This document shows, in pieces, positions 35,021 to 42,898 of a DNA stretch of 46,420 nucleotides. The position numbers and the translations under genes were made by a program. The notes under the pieces are model-generated. The model had not been told where the DNA came from, did no database searches, and worked only from the letters and a program-made list of their open reading frames with translations. This stretch comes from Erysipelotrichaceae bacterium (GTDB taxonomy: Bacteria; Bacillota_I; Bacilli_A; Erysipelotrichales; Erysipelotrichaceae). The stretch is taken from contig JAAYWN010000084.1 of the NCBI GenBank assembly GCA_012516665.1, forward strand, positions 1 to 46,420, in the 5' to 3' direction. Position 1 is the first letter of the stretch; each line of letters begins with the position of its first letter.

Positions 35021-36268
35021 ATGGAACTGATCGATGAATTGAAATGGCGTGGACTGGTAAAAGATGTAACAGATTATGAAGGCCTGACAGAGGCATTGAA
35101 AACACCGCAGACGGTCTACTGCGGTTTTGACCCGACGGCAGATTCTCTGCATGTAGGGCATCTTCAGCAGATCATTCTGCTGCGGCGCTATCAGAAAGCT
35201 GGCCATCGTCCGATTGCTTTATGCGGCGGATTTACGGGGATGATCGGAGATCCAAGACCGACGACCGAGCGTAAACTGCTTAGCCATGAAGAAGTCATGC
35301 ATAACGCTGACTGCATCAAAGATCAGCTGGCAAAGTTCCTGTCATTTGATGGCAGCAATGCAGCGGTTATGGAAAATAACAATCATTGGCTTGGCCAAAT
35401 GAGCCTGCTGTCTTTCCTGAGGGATTATGGCAAGCTGTTCAATGTAGCATATATGCTGCAGAAGGATACAATCAAAAAAAGAATGGATTCTGGTCTTTCC
35501 TATACAGAATTCTCATATACAATGCTTCAGGCGATGGATTTTCTGCAGCTGTATGAGAAGTATAACTGCCGGATCCAGATCGGCGGGTCAGATCAATGGG
35601 GAAATCTGACTTCAGGCATGGAACTGATACGCAAGGTGAAGGGTGAAGATGCGAAAGTATGGGGAATTACTTCTCCGCTGATCACGAAGAGCGATGGTAC
35701 AAAATTCGGCAAGTCAGAAGGAAAAAATATCTGGCTTGACCCACATAGAACGAGTGCATATGAATTCTATCAGTTCTGGCGTAATATCCCGGATGCAGAT
35801 ATCATTGATTATCTAAAGAGACTTTCAATGCATACGCCGGAAGAAATCAATCGTTATGAAAAAGCGATGCAAGCTGCGCCGGAAAAAAGAGAAGCACAAA
35901 AGGCTTTGGCACAGGAATTGACTGAAATTGTTCATGGCAGCGATGGACTTGCGAAAGCAGAAAGAATCACGGAAACATTCTTCCATGGTGATATCATGTC
36001 TTTGGCTCCGGAGGAGATCAAAGAGGGATTGGCAGATGCAGCAAAGTGCGAGATAGCAGATGGAACTGGCATCCTTGATGCTTTGATCCAAGCAGGAGCA
36101 TGTTCATCGAAAGGTGATGCAAGGCGTTTAGTGCAGCAGGGATCGATTTCTGTCAATGGTACGAAGATCACCGCAATAGATGAAGTATTGAAGCGCAGTG
36201 AGGCAGTGAAGGGAGAATTTTCTATTCTGAAAAAGGGAAAGAAAAACTATTTCGTTATTACCTTCTGA
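35021..36268 (+). CDS. tyrS: Tyrosyl-tRNA synthetase
   Basis: Class I synthetase charging tRNA-Tyr. The ATG at 35021 gives 415 aa and has GGAGGAG at 35011-35017; an in-frame ATG at 35009 lies upstream of that site. The HIGH motif is HVGHL near residues 45-49 after YCGFDPTADSL, and the KMSKS motif is KFGKS near 229-233. A C-terminal S4-like RNA-binding domain (SSKGDARRLVQQGSISVNG) lies near 361-379. Expression is controlled by the T-box upstream. A terminator follows. Confidence 0.98.
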   Translation: MELIDELKWRGLVKDVTDYEGLTEALKTPQTVYCGFDPTADSLHVGHLQQIILLRRYQKAGHRPIALCGGFTGMIGDPRPTTERKLLSHEEVMHNADCIKDQLAKFLSFDGSNAAVMENNNHWLGQMSLLSFLRDYGKLFNVAYMLQKDTIKKRMDSGLSYTEFSYTMLQAMDFLQLYEKYNCRIQIGGSDQWGNLTSGMELIRKVKGEDAKVWGITSPLITKSDGTKFGKSEGKNIWLDPHRTSAYEFYQFWRNIPDADIIDYLKRLSMHTPEEINRYEKAMQAAPEKREAQKALAQELTEIVHGSDGLAKAERITETFFHGDIMSLAPEEIKEGLADAAKCEIADGTGILDALIQAGACSSKGDARRLVQQGSISVNGTKITAIDEVLKRSEAVKGEFSILKKGKKNYFVITF

Positions 36269-36278
36269 ATCATGCATG

Positions 36279-36306
36279 AAAAGACCAGAGAGCTTTGGTC
36301 TTTTTA
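36279..36306 (+). terminator. Terminator of tyrS
   Basis: AAAAGACC, a 10-nt loop, GGTCTTTT and extra T. Confidence 0.85.
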
Positions 36307-36329
36307 AGCCCGGTAAACATCTGTCAGTA

Positions 36330-36338
36330 TGGTATAAT
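36330..36338 (+). promoter_or_regulatory. Extended -10 promoter of the lipoprotein gene
   Basis: TGG followed by TATAAT at 36333-36338, 17 nt before the start codon. No clear -35. Confidence 0.5.
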
Positions 36339-36354
36339 CATTACGAGGTCAATC

Positions 36355-36882
36355 ATGCAGAAAATAACAAAACTACTTCTGTGCTGCTCCATGCTGATGC
36401 TGAGCGGATGCGGAAAAGAAACGAATACAGCAGATAAAGCTGATTTGGAGAAATATCAGACATACTATACGGCTATCAGTGAGAATGTGACTTTTGCTTC
36501 GAAAAGCACAAATTTCAGCTGTGAACTGGAAATGACGCAGGTAGAGGATGGTACATACCGATATTATATTGTCATTGATGATCCGCAGACCGCAATGTAC
36601 GATGTCATTGCCATGGCTGTAGAAAATGATATCTCATATGATATGGCAGATAAAATGATGCCAAGCATCGGTATCTTTGATGACGCAAAATCGATGATAC
36701 CTGGCCAGGTAGACAGTGCAAATGGATATGTCAAAGGAATCGCTTTATCGGGAGAGAGCGCAAATGATTCGATCAAGCTGAAATTGCTTGTACAGTGGAC
36801 GGATAAAACAAAAAAAGCAAGCAAAAGAGAATATATTGCATACACCTTAAATACGGCTGGCATTGTCAAAGGAGACAACTGA
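36355..36882 (+). CDS. Lipoprotein of unknown function
   Basis: I do not recognise this 175-aa protein beyond its targeting. The ATG at 36355 (GAGGTC at 36345-36350) gives a clear lipoprotein signal peptide, MQKITKLLLCCSMLMLSGC, with lipobox LSGC and Cys19 as the lipidated residue. The mature part is acidic, 157 aa, with a probable single alpha/beta domain and no visible catalytic motif. The upstream in-frame extension lies over the promoter and is rejected. It is followed directly by the pseudouridine synthase gene, whose ribosome binding site lies within its last codons. Confidence 0.8.
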   Translation: MQKITKLLLCCSMLMLSGCGKETNTADKADLEKYQTYYTAISENVTFASKSTNFSCELEMTQVEDGTYRYYIVIDDPQTAMYDVIAMAVENDISYDMADKMMPSIGIFDDAKSMIPGQVDSANGYVKGIALSGESANDSIKLKLLVQWTDKTKKASKREYIAYTLNTAGIVKGDN

Positions 36883-36883
36883 T

Positions 36884-37639
36884 ATGATGCGCCTAGATCG
36901 CATTCTTGCCAATGCCCGTATTGGCACAAGAAGCCAGGTAAAGAAGATCGTGAAGGCAGGCAGAGTGAAAGTGAATGGTACAGTCGCTCCTTCAAGTGAC
37001 ATCCGCATTGATGAAAATACGGCAGAGATTGAAGTGGATGGCATGCCGGTCGTTTATGAACAATACGTATATTATATGCTGAATAAGCCAGCAGGATACA
37101 TTACGGCAACAGAAGGAAGCGTTCCGATCGTGATGGATCTGATCGATGAAGCTGCACGGTCAATGTTCCCTGTCGGACGGCTGGATAAGGATACGACTGG
37201 ACTTCTGCTAATCACAAATGATGGTCCTTTGGCGCATGAACTGCTGTCGCCTAAGAAACATGTCGAAAAAGAATATTTTGTCAGTCTTGCCCATGAGGTC
37301 AGCCAAGAAGATGTTCGGAAGATCGCCTTTGGCATCAGCTATGATGGGGAAAAATATAAACCGGCAGTATATAAAAAGATCTCAGATACTTCAGGTTCCA
37401 TCATTCTGAAGGAAGGAAAATATCATGAGATCAAAATGATATTTAAAGCACTAGGAAATCATGTTGAAACACTGAAGCGGATCCGGATGAAGAATCTGAT
37501 CTTAGATCCATCTCTGAAAGAAGGGGAATACCGTTCATTGAGCGTAGCTGAACTGACTGATCTCAGATCTTCACTTCAGCCGTCTGCGGAGGATTCTTCC
37601 AATGAGGATCCTGAGCATATTCCTGCAGAAAATCAATGA
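36884..37639 (+). CDS. Pseudouridine synthase, RsuA/RluB family
   Basis: Makes pseudouridine in rRNA. The ATG at 36884 (AAAGGAG at 36868-36874) gives 251 aa: an N-terminal S4 domain (MRLDRILANARIGTRSQVKKIV), the catalytic GRLDKDTTGLLLITNDG near residues 93-109 with the nucleophile Asp, and the family segment EGKYHEIKMIFKALGNHV near 177-194. RsuA (16S) and RluB (23S) cannot be told apart safely; the short form without a long tail favours RsuA. The last 26 codons overlap the convergent ispH gene and encode an acidic, probably loose tail (ending HIPAENQ). Confidence 0.9.
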   Translation: MMRLDRILANARIGTRSQVKKIVKAGRVKVNGTVAPSSDIRIDENTAEIEVDGMPVVYEQYVYYMLNKPAGYITATEGSVPIVMDLIDEAARSMFPVGRLDKDTTGLLLITNDGPLAHELLSPKKHVEKEYFVSLAHEVSQEDVRKIAFGISYDGEKYKPAVYKKISDTSGSIILKEGKYHEIKMIFKALGNHVETLKRIRMKNLILDPSLKEGEYRSLSVAELTDLRSSLQPSAEDSSNEDPEHIPAENQ

Positions 37640-38471
37640 CCTGCTTTGTGAGCTCACTTGGTGTTGAAGAACCGCTTGTGACCGCAATGCGGTCTTTTTC
37701 TTTAATCATATCTATGGTGAGATCCTGGATCGAATCTATCAGAACTGCTTCAGGAATTCCGCTGCTCAGTCCTATCTCTTTCAGCTGATGGGAATTGTTG
37801 GAACGGACATCGCCGACAACGATCAGCAGATCAATATTTTTCAGATGCATGACTGCCTGCTGGCGAATCCTTGTCGCCGGGCAGATCTCAGAAGCAATCT
37901 GCGCCTGCGGATATTTTTTCAGACAGGCATCGATGATGCGCTGGCAATCCAAGAGAGAAAGCGTTGTCTGGTTCGTAATGAGAACATGATTCAGATGATT
38001 TAGTTTTTCAATATCGGCGCAACATGTGATAAGATGTACCCTGTCTGAAAGAGAGACCGTTCCTTCGGCTTCCGGATGGCCCTGTTTGCCGATATATAGA
38101 ACATCTCCATGATCTGCACAGTGCGCTCGTACTAGCTCATGCGACTTGATGACATCAGGACAGGTGGCATCGACTGCGGTCAATCCTTTGCACAGAGCTT
38201 TCTGACGGACGTCATCACTGACGCCATGGGCTGTAAAGATGACAATTCCCTCATTGATATCATCTAAAAGATCGATGCGTGATCGTCCGGCTTCTTCGAC
38301 AAAGCGTATGCCCAGCTGCTGACATGCATGTACAACATATTGATTATGTACGATCATGCCAAGCATGGTAACAGGAACATGGGGATTTTCTCTGACGGTA
38401 TTCTTTGCAATCTGAATTGCCCGAACGACACCTTGACAATATCCTCTTGGGATGACGCTGATGATTTCCAT
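37563..38471 (-). CDS. ispH: 4-Hydroxy-3-methylbut-2-enyl diphosphate reductase IspH
   Basis: Last enzyme of the MEP pathway, an iron-sulfur protein producing IPP and DMAPP. The 302-aa product has the three cluster cysteines: RGYCQGV (Cys12), DATCPDV near 100-106 and EICPATRIRQ near 194-203. GHPEAEGT and TSGSSTPS (near 272) are the substrate-binding motifs. AAAGAAAGG upstream on the minus strand precedes the ATG. Its last 77 bp overlap the pseudouridine synthase gene tail to tail; the extra C-terminal residues lie after the conserved end (VIDFLQEY). The partner enzyme IspG is encoded 2.4 kb away. Confidence 0.96.
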   Translation of the reverse strand: MEIISVIPRGYCQGVVRAIQIAKNTVRENPHVPVTMLGMIVHNQYVVHACQQLGIRFVEEAGRSRIDLLDDINEGIVIFTAHGVSDDVRQKALCKGLTAVDATCPDVIKSHELVRAHCADHGDVLYIGKQGHPEAEGTVSLSDRVHLITCCADIEKLNHLNHVLITNQTTLSLLDCQRIIDACLKKYPQAQIASEICPATRIRQQAVMHLKNIDLLIVVGDVRSNNSHQLKEIGLSSGIPEAVLIDSIQDLTIDMIKEKDRIAVTSGSSTPSELTKQVIDFLQEYAQDPHWKNPPQTAEVKI

Positions 38472-38491
38472 AGCAGTACCTTTCTTTTAAA

Positions 38492-38505
38492 ACTGTAAAT
38501 ACAGT
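38492..38505. repeat. Perfect palindrome in the ispH-cshB divergent region
   Basis: ACTGT-AAAT-ACAGT forms a 14-bp dyad (core TGTAAATACA) in the 55-bp intergenic region between divergent ispH and cshB, 22 bp before the cshB start. A TATACT at 38505-38510 begins at its right edge. It looks like an operator for a dimeric regulator. No family assignment is possible from this site alone. Confidence 0.45.
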
Positions 38506-38526
38506 ATACTCATTATAGGTGACAAT

Positions 38527-39897
38527 ATGAAAAAATTTGAAGATTTTAATTTAAGACCAGAAACAAGAAAATTCATTGAGCTCAATCATTTCAAAGATCC
38601 TACACCGATCCAGGAAGAAGTGATTCCTTCTGCATTGAAGGGGAAGGATGTGATTGGTCTTTCAGCAACCGGTTCCGGCAAGAGTCATGCCTATCTGATC
38701 CCAATCATGGAGAAGATCGATCCGGAACAGGAGGAATGTCAGGCTGTGATCACCGCCCCGACAAGAGAACTTGCGGCACAGATCTATGAGATGGCAAGAG
38801 TCATGGAAAAGGCGGATCCAAGACTGCGTGTGCAGCTGTATATCGGCGGCCAGGATCGCCAGAAAGATATCGAACAGCTGAGAAATCGTCAGCCTCATAT
38901 CGCTATCGGTACGCCCGGCAGGATCAAGGATCTTTTTCTGAATGAAGGTGCCTTAAGAATTGAAAATGCTTCGATCCTTGTTGTTGATGAAGCAGATATG
39001 ACTTTAGAATTCGGCTTTTTGGATGAGATCGATGCATTTGCCGGAAGATTGAGCGATCAGCTTCAGATGCTCGCATTTTCCGCAACGATGCCGGATCAGC
39101 TGAAGCCGTTTATCAAGAAGTATATGAAACACCCTATTACATATCAGATTGGGGAATCCGTACGTTTCAATCCAGATATCCATCATGTTCTGATACCTTG
39201 CTATCATCACAGTTATGCCGAAACGATTATGAGCATTCTTCCGGGCTTTAATCCATATGTCTGTCTGATCTTTGCCAATACACGTGCGGCGGCAAGCGAG
39301 ATTGCTGAAGAATTGAGGCAGAATGGCATCTCTGTTACAGAACTTCATGGCGATCTGACATCAAGACAGAGAAAACAGGCAATGAAGTCGATTGCCAATG
39401 CGGAAGATACCTATGTTGTTGCTACAGATCTTGCGGCCAGAGGAATTGATATCGGTGAAGTATCTCATGTTATCAGCTGTGGTTTTCCAAATGATCTGGA
39501 ATACTATGTACATCGTGCTGGGCGTACTGGCAGAGCAGGATCTTCTGGAACCTGCTATGCCCTGTACAAAGAGGAAGATGATGCGTCTATCCATTCTTTA
39601 ATGAAGCGGGGCATTCGCTTTGATCATATGCGTTTCAGATCTACAGGATGGCAGACACTGCGGCCATATGGACAGAAGCATATGCGCAAGGAAGATGATG
39701 AGCTCGATAAGAAAATTGCGATGGTCTACAATAATCGCAAACATACAAAAGTAAAACCGGGATATAAGAAAAAGAGAAAAAATGAGATTGATCGTATCTA
39801 TCGTCATAAGAAGAGAGATATGATTCGGGCGAAGATCAAAGATGAGAAAAAAGCCATGTACCGTGAAAATGCGCGGAAGGAAAGGTCTGAATCGTGA
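38527..39897 (+). CDS. cshB: DEAD-box RNA helicase CshB
   Basis: ATP-dependent RNA helicase, likely in cold-stress and ribosome/RNA handling. The 456-aa product has the Q motif (DPTPIQEEVIPSAL), motif I SATGSGKSHAY near residues 46-56 (Ser in place of the usual final Thr), motif II VDEADM near 153-158, motif III FSATMP, and motifs V-VI TDLAARGIDIG and HRAGRTGRAG near 300-335. A basic C-terminal tail (about 385-450, Lys/Arg-rich) follows. AGGTGA precedes the ATG. The order ispH-cshB-nfo equals Bacillus yqfP-yqfR-yqfS. Confidence 0.93.
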   Translation: MKKFEDFNLRPETRKFIELNHFKDPTPIQEEVIPSALKGKDVIGLSATGSGKSHAYLIPIMEKIDPEQEECQAVITAPTRELAAQIYEMARVMEKADPRLRVQLYIGGQDRQKDIEQLRNRQPHIAIGTPGRIKDLFLNEGALRIENASILVVDEADMTLEFGFLDEIDAFAGRLSDQLQMLAFSATMPDQLKPFIKKYMKHPITYQIGESVRFNPDIHHVLIPCYHHSYAETIMSILPGFNPYVCLIFANTRAAASEIAEELRQNGISVTELHGDLTSRQRKQAMKSIANAEDTYVVATDLAARGIDIGEVSHVISCGFPNDLEYYVHRAGRTGRAGSSGTCYALYKEEDDASIHSLMKRGIRFDHMRFRSTGWQTLRPYGQKHMRKEDDELDKKIAMVYNNRKHTKVKPGYKKKRKNEIDRIYRHKKRDMIRAKIKDEKKAMYRENARKERSES

Positions 39898-40757
39898 TCC
39901 TTGGATGCCATGTACAGATGAAAGCTCCGGAGTATCTGCTTGGTTCCGTCAAAGAAGCATTGTCCTATGGGGCTGATGCATGCATGGTATATACCGGCGC
40001 ACCGCAGAATACTGTCCGCAAACCTATTTCACTGCTGAAGGTGAGAGATGCTGAAAAACTGATGGCTGAAAATGGATTGCCAATGGATCGCATGATCGTA
40101 CATGCACCGTATATTATCAATCCAGCCAATTCTGTTAAACAGGAGGTAGCTGAATTGTCAGTGAGTTTTCTGCAGACGGAGATCCAGCGTGTGCATGAAA
40201 TCGGGGCAAAGCATCTTGTTCTTCATCCAGGTGCATATACAGTGACTGATCTGCATACAGGGATACAGACGATCATCCATCAGCTGAATCTTGTTGATGT
40301 GCCGTCTGATGTGACAATTGACTTGGAGACAATGTCAGGCAAGGGGAGCGAAGTCGGCTTCCGTTTTGAACAGCTTGCAGTGATCTTAGGTGGGCTGAAA
40401 CAGAAAGAACGCTATGGGGTCTGCTTAGATACATGCCACATCAGCGATGCGGGATATGATCTCACACACTTTGATGATGTGCTGGATGAATTCGATCATA
40501 TAATTGGACTTGCTCGGCTGCATGTCATTCATCTCAATGATTCAAAGAATGAAAGAGGCATGAGGAAAGACCGGCATGCAAATATCGGTCTTGGGACAAT
40601 AGGCTTTGAGATACTGCATCAGATTGCAGTCAATCCGCGAACGGGAAAGATAGCCAAGATTCTGGAAACACCATATATCAATAAAAAACCTCCGTACAGC
40701 ATTGAAATTGAGATGCTGAAGAGTGGAAAATTTGATGTAAAAAAATTGGAGCTGTAA
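39894..40757 (+). CDS. nfo: Endonuclease IV (Nfo), AP endonuclease
   Basis: Zinc-dependent apurinic/apyrimidinic endonuclease of base-excision repair. The GTG start at 39894 overlaps the cshB stop (GTGA) and has GGAAAGG at 39879-39885. The 287-aa TIM-barrel product carries the metal-binding residues in MIVHAPYIINPA near 64-75, HLVLHPGAY near 104-112, LETMSGKGSEVG near 144-155, GVCLDTCHISDAGYD near 178-192, VIHLNDSKNERGMRKDRHANIG and ILETP near 262. The stop codon is in the terminator loop. Confidence 0.97.
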   Translation: MILGCHVQMKAPEYLLGSVKEALSYGADACMVYTGAPQNTVRKPISLLKVRDAEKLMAENGLPMDRMIVHAPYIINPANSVKQEVAELSVSFLQTEIQRVHEIGAKHLVLHPGAYTVTDLHTGIQTIIHQLNLVDVPSDVTIDLETMSGKGSEVGFRFEQLAVILGGLKQKERYGVCLDTCHISDAGYDLTHFDDVLDEFDHIIGLARLHVIHLNDSKNERGMRKDRHANIGLGTIGFEILHQIAVNPRTGKIAKILETPYINKKPPYSIEIEMLKSGKFDVKKLEL

Positions 40758-40768
40758 CAGCTCCTTTT
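40746..40768 (+). terminator. Terminator of nfo
   Basis: GGAGCTG-TAA-CAGCTCC followed by TTTT. The 3-nt loop is the nfo stop codon (40755-40757). Confidence 0.85.
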
Positions 40769-40790
40769 CTATAGGAACAGTAAAAGACAT

Positions 40791-40812
40791 GAAAAAAGCC
40801 AAGTTTTGGCTT
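40791..40812 (-). terminator. Terminator of ispG
   Basis: On the minus strand AAGCCAA pairs with TTGGCTT, followed by a T run toward 40792. It lies about 25 nt beyond the ispG stop. Confidence 0.8.
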
Positions 40813-40836
40813 GGCCATTAATATATAGTAATTTAT

Positions 40837-41925
40837 TTATTTCTCTGAAGCATTGCTCTGCTGATGCTTTTCGGCAATAACAGACTCGATCTCATGAATC
40901 AGCGCTTCTTTGATCTCTTTCTGCGGCACTGTGCGAACCACTTTTCCTTTGCGGAAAAGAATAGCATTATCATAGCCACCAGCAACACCGACATCAGCGC
41001 GGCTGGCTTCTTGAATGCCGTTTACAGGACACCCCATAATAGCGATAGTGATATCTTCCTTTAAAGTCTGAATATACGCTTCCATTTCTTTGACCAGCGG
41101 CAGCATATCATATTGGATACGTCCGCATGTCGGACAGGCAATCAGATCCGGTACATTGTCATAAAGATCAAATGCTTTTAACAGCTGTTTGGCAATGATC
41201 AGCTCATCTTTCGGCGGGGCTGAAACAGAGACGCGGATCGTGTCTCCGATGCCTTCATGAAGAAGCGTTCCCAATGCTGCTGAAGATTTGACCGCAGACT
41301 CAGTAAATCCTCCTGCTTCAGTAACACCTAAGTGCAGGGGATATGGATAATGTTCAGCAGCTGCTTCATAGGCAGCAATTGTCAATTCAACATTAGAACT
41401 TTTAAAAGACAGACAGATATCATGGAAATCAAGATCCTCTAGGATCTTGACATGACGATCGGCACTCTCAATAAATGCTTCGGCACATGGGCCTCCGTAT
41501 TTTTCAATGAGATCTTTTTCAAGAGACCCGCCATTGATACCAATGCGAATAGGGATATGGCGTTCACGGCATGCATTGACAACTGCTTCGGTATGCTGTT
41601 TTGATCCAATATTACCTGGGTTGATACGAATAGCATCCACTCCGCCTTCAGCTGCCTTAAGTGCTAAAAGATAGTTAAAATGAATATCTGCAACGATAGG
41701 CAGACCTACTCTTTTTTTGATCTCAGGGATGGCTTTAGCATCATCTTCATCCAATACAGCAATTCTGGCAATTTGACAGCCATTGTCCTCCAGTTCATTG
41801 ATCTGAGCTGCTGTTTTTTCTATATCTTTTGCCGGTACATTGGTCATAGACTGCAGAATGCACGCATTCTGACCGCCAATCTGAACATTTCCAACAAATA
41901 TCGGCCTGGTCTCAGTTCTTTTCAT
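40837..41925 (-). CDS. ispG: 4-Hydroxy-3-methylbut-2-en-1-yl diphosphate synthase IspG
   Basis: Sixth enzyme of the MEP isoprenoid pathway, converting MEcPP to HMBPP with a 4Fe-4S cluster. The 362-aa product has the N-terminal TIM-barrel start VGNVQIGGQNACILQSMTN near residues 11-29 and DAIRINPGNIG near 97-107. The cluster ligands are ACPTCGR near 263-269 and MGCPVNG near 297-303. AAAGGAGG (41938-41931) precedes the ATG. It is the two-domain bacterial form. Together with ispH it shows the cell uses the MEP route. Confidence 0.97.
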   Translation of the reverse strand: MKRTETRPIFVGNVQIGGQNACILQSMTNVPAKDIEKTAAQINELEDNGCQIARIAVLDEDDAKAIPEIKKRVGLPIVADIHFNYLLALKAAEGGVDAIRINPGNIGSKQHTEAVVNACRERHIPIRIGINGGSLEKDLIEKYGGPCAEAFIESADRHVKILEDLDFHDICLSFKSSNVELTIAAYEAAAEHYPYPLHLGVTEAGGFTESAVKSSAALGTLLHEGIGDTIRVSVSAPPKDELIIAKQLLKAFDLYDNVPDLIACPTCGRIQYDMLPLVKEMEAYIQTLKEDITIAIMGCPVNGIQEASRADVGVAGGYDNAILFRKGKVVRTVPQKEIKEALIHEIESVIAEKHQQSNASEK

Positions 41926-41941
41926 ATTTTCCTCCTTTGCT

Positions 41942-41971
41942 ATTATCGCATTATGTTCGTATGAATTTCAA
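41942..41971 (-). promoter_or_regulatory. Promoter of ispG
   Basis: On the minus strand TTGAAA (41971-41966), 18-nt spacer, GATAAT (41947-41942). It leaves only about 16 nt to the start codon, just room for the ribosome binding site; an alternative -10 CATAAT lies at 41955-41950. Confidence 0.45.
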
Positions 41972-41991
41972 CGTTCGAAATGATAAATCAC

Positions 41992-42021
41992 TTGAATTTC
42001 AGCACCTGACTATGGTATACT
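41992..42021 (+). promoter_or_regulatory. Promoter of rpmG
   Basis: TTGAAT at 41992-41997, an 18-nt spacer ending in TGG, TATACT at 42016-42021. It has the extended -10 of the other ribosomal protein promoters but not their TTGCAA. Confidence 0.65.
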
Positions 42022-42053
42022 CGAAATGCTGAAAAAGTCAGGAGGGATCACAC

Positions 42054-42206
42054 GTGGCTAGAGAGAATATTACACTTAAGTGTTCTGAATGCGGTGAAGA
42101 GAATTACATCGGAACTAGGAACAAGCGTAAGCATACAGAAAAGTTCGAAATCAAGAAATACTGCCCAGTATGCAAGAAAATGACTCTGCATAAGGAGAAG
42201 AAATAA
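42054..42206 (+). CDS. rpmG: 50S ribosomal protein L33 (bL33), zinc form
   Basis: Small 50S protein. A GTG start at 42054 with AGGAGG at 42040-42045 (8-nt spacing) gives 50 aa: [20 protein letters not shown], then a basic middle, and [15 protein letters not shown] at the end. Two CxxC pairs (Cys10/13 and Cys37/40) show it is the zinc-binding (C+) form, whose levels may respond to zinc in species that also hold a Cys-free copy. It stands alone between its own promoter and terminator; the stop codon is inside the terminator stem. Confidence 0.96.
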   Translation: MARENITLKCSECGEENYIGTRNKRKHTEKFEIKKYCPVCKKMTLHKEKK

Positions 42207-42225
42207 GCCATAGGCTTATTTTTTG
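42201..42225 (+). terminator. Terminator of rpmG
   Basis: AATAAGCC-ATA-GGCTTATT followed by TTTT. The rpmG TAA (42204-42206) is part of the 5' arm. Confidence 0.9.
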
Positions 42226-42231
42226 TTAGCA

Positions 42232-42822
42232 ATGAACTTGGATATTCTGCCAATTGGCTTATATCAAGAAAACAGCTATATTCTGCATGATAACGGCCAT
42301 GTTCTTTTTATTGATCCGGGAAGATATGCCAAAGAGATCATGAACCATATTAAAAAGGATGAGATCATTGACGGTATTGTTCTGACACATGGACATGAAG
42401 ATCATACAGGAGCAGTGGATGATCTGGCAGAGGCATATCAGTGCCCTGTCTATCTTCATTCAGCAGATCTTGATCTTGTTGATCCTAAGCAGATTGGCAG
42501 GGGATTTGACGGTCCAATCTATGCAAAGATCGATCCGCTTGAGAGAATCGATCAGATCGGCATGTTCCATATCAAGGTATATCACACACCAGGCCATACT
42601 GCAGGTTCCTGCTGCATCCAGTATCGCCGTCTGCTGTTTACGGGTGATACGCTGTTTGCTGGCGATATTGGAAGAACGGATCTGTATTCGGGAAATGAAC
42701 AGGAAATGCTGGATTCATTGAAGATGCTGAAGGGACTTTCCAATGATCTTCAGATCTATCCCGGTCATGGGCCTGCGTCTTCCATGCATGAAGAAAAAAT
42801 GTGCAATCCATATCTGCAGTAA
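42232..42822 (+). CDS. MBL-fold metallo-hydrolase (YqgX/glyoxalase II-like)
   Basis: A 196-aa metallo-beta-lactamase-fold hydrolase. The metal-binding set is complete: THGHEDHTG near residues 52-60, HTPGHTAGS near 122-130, FTGDTLFAGDIGRTD near 140-154 and YPGHGP near 177-182. It lacks the C-terminal domain of glyoxalase II, so its substrate is unknown. ATG at 42232 has no visible ribosome binding site and lies 8 nt after the rpmG terminator, so how it is expressed is unclear. In Bacillus the relative yqgX is also just upstream of comGA. Confidence 0.9.
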   Translation: MNLDILPIGLYQENSYILHDNGHVLFIDPGRYAKEIMNHIKKDEIIDGIVLTHGHEDHTGAVDDLAEAYQCPVYLHSADLDLVDPKQIGRGFDGPIYAKIDPLERIDQIGMFHIKVYHTPGHTAGSCCIQYRRLLFTGDTLFAGDIGRTDLYSGNEQEMLDSLKMLKGLSNDLQIYPGHGPASSMHEEKMCNPYLQ

Positions 42823-42851
42823 AAGTTCAGAGAAGATCTGAACTTTTTTTT
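42821..42851 (+). terminator. Terminator of the MBL-hydrolase gene
   Basis: AAAAGTTCAGA pairs with TCTGAACTTTT across a small loop, followed by more T. The stop codon (42820-42822) runs into the 5' arm. Confidence 0.9.
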
Positions 42852-42856
42852 CTTTT

Positions 42857-42883
42857 GGGAATTCTATTGGAAACCGTGAATAT
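42857..42883 (+). promoter_or_regulatory. Candidate alternative-sigma promoter of the comG operon
   Basis: No sigma-A hexamers fit the 48 nt between the terminator and comGA. GGGAATT (42857-42863) and GAATAT (42878-42883), 14 nt apart, resemble the sigma-H pattern AGGAWWW and GAATWW. The implied transcript would begin near 42890, leaving a leader of only about 9 nt, so the call is tentative. Confidence 0.3.
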
Positions 42884-42898
42884 AAGGTCAGAGGGAAG

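Noticed and set aside
42871..42886. Streptococcal ComX box before comGA
   Set aside because: CGTGAATA shares only the GAATA end with TACGAATA, too little to claim; the sigma-H-like reading fits slightly better.
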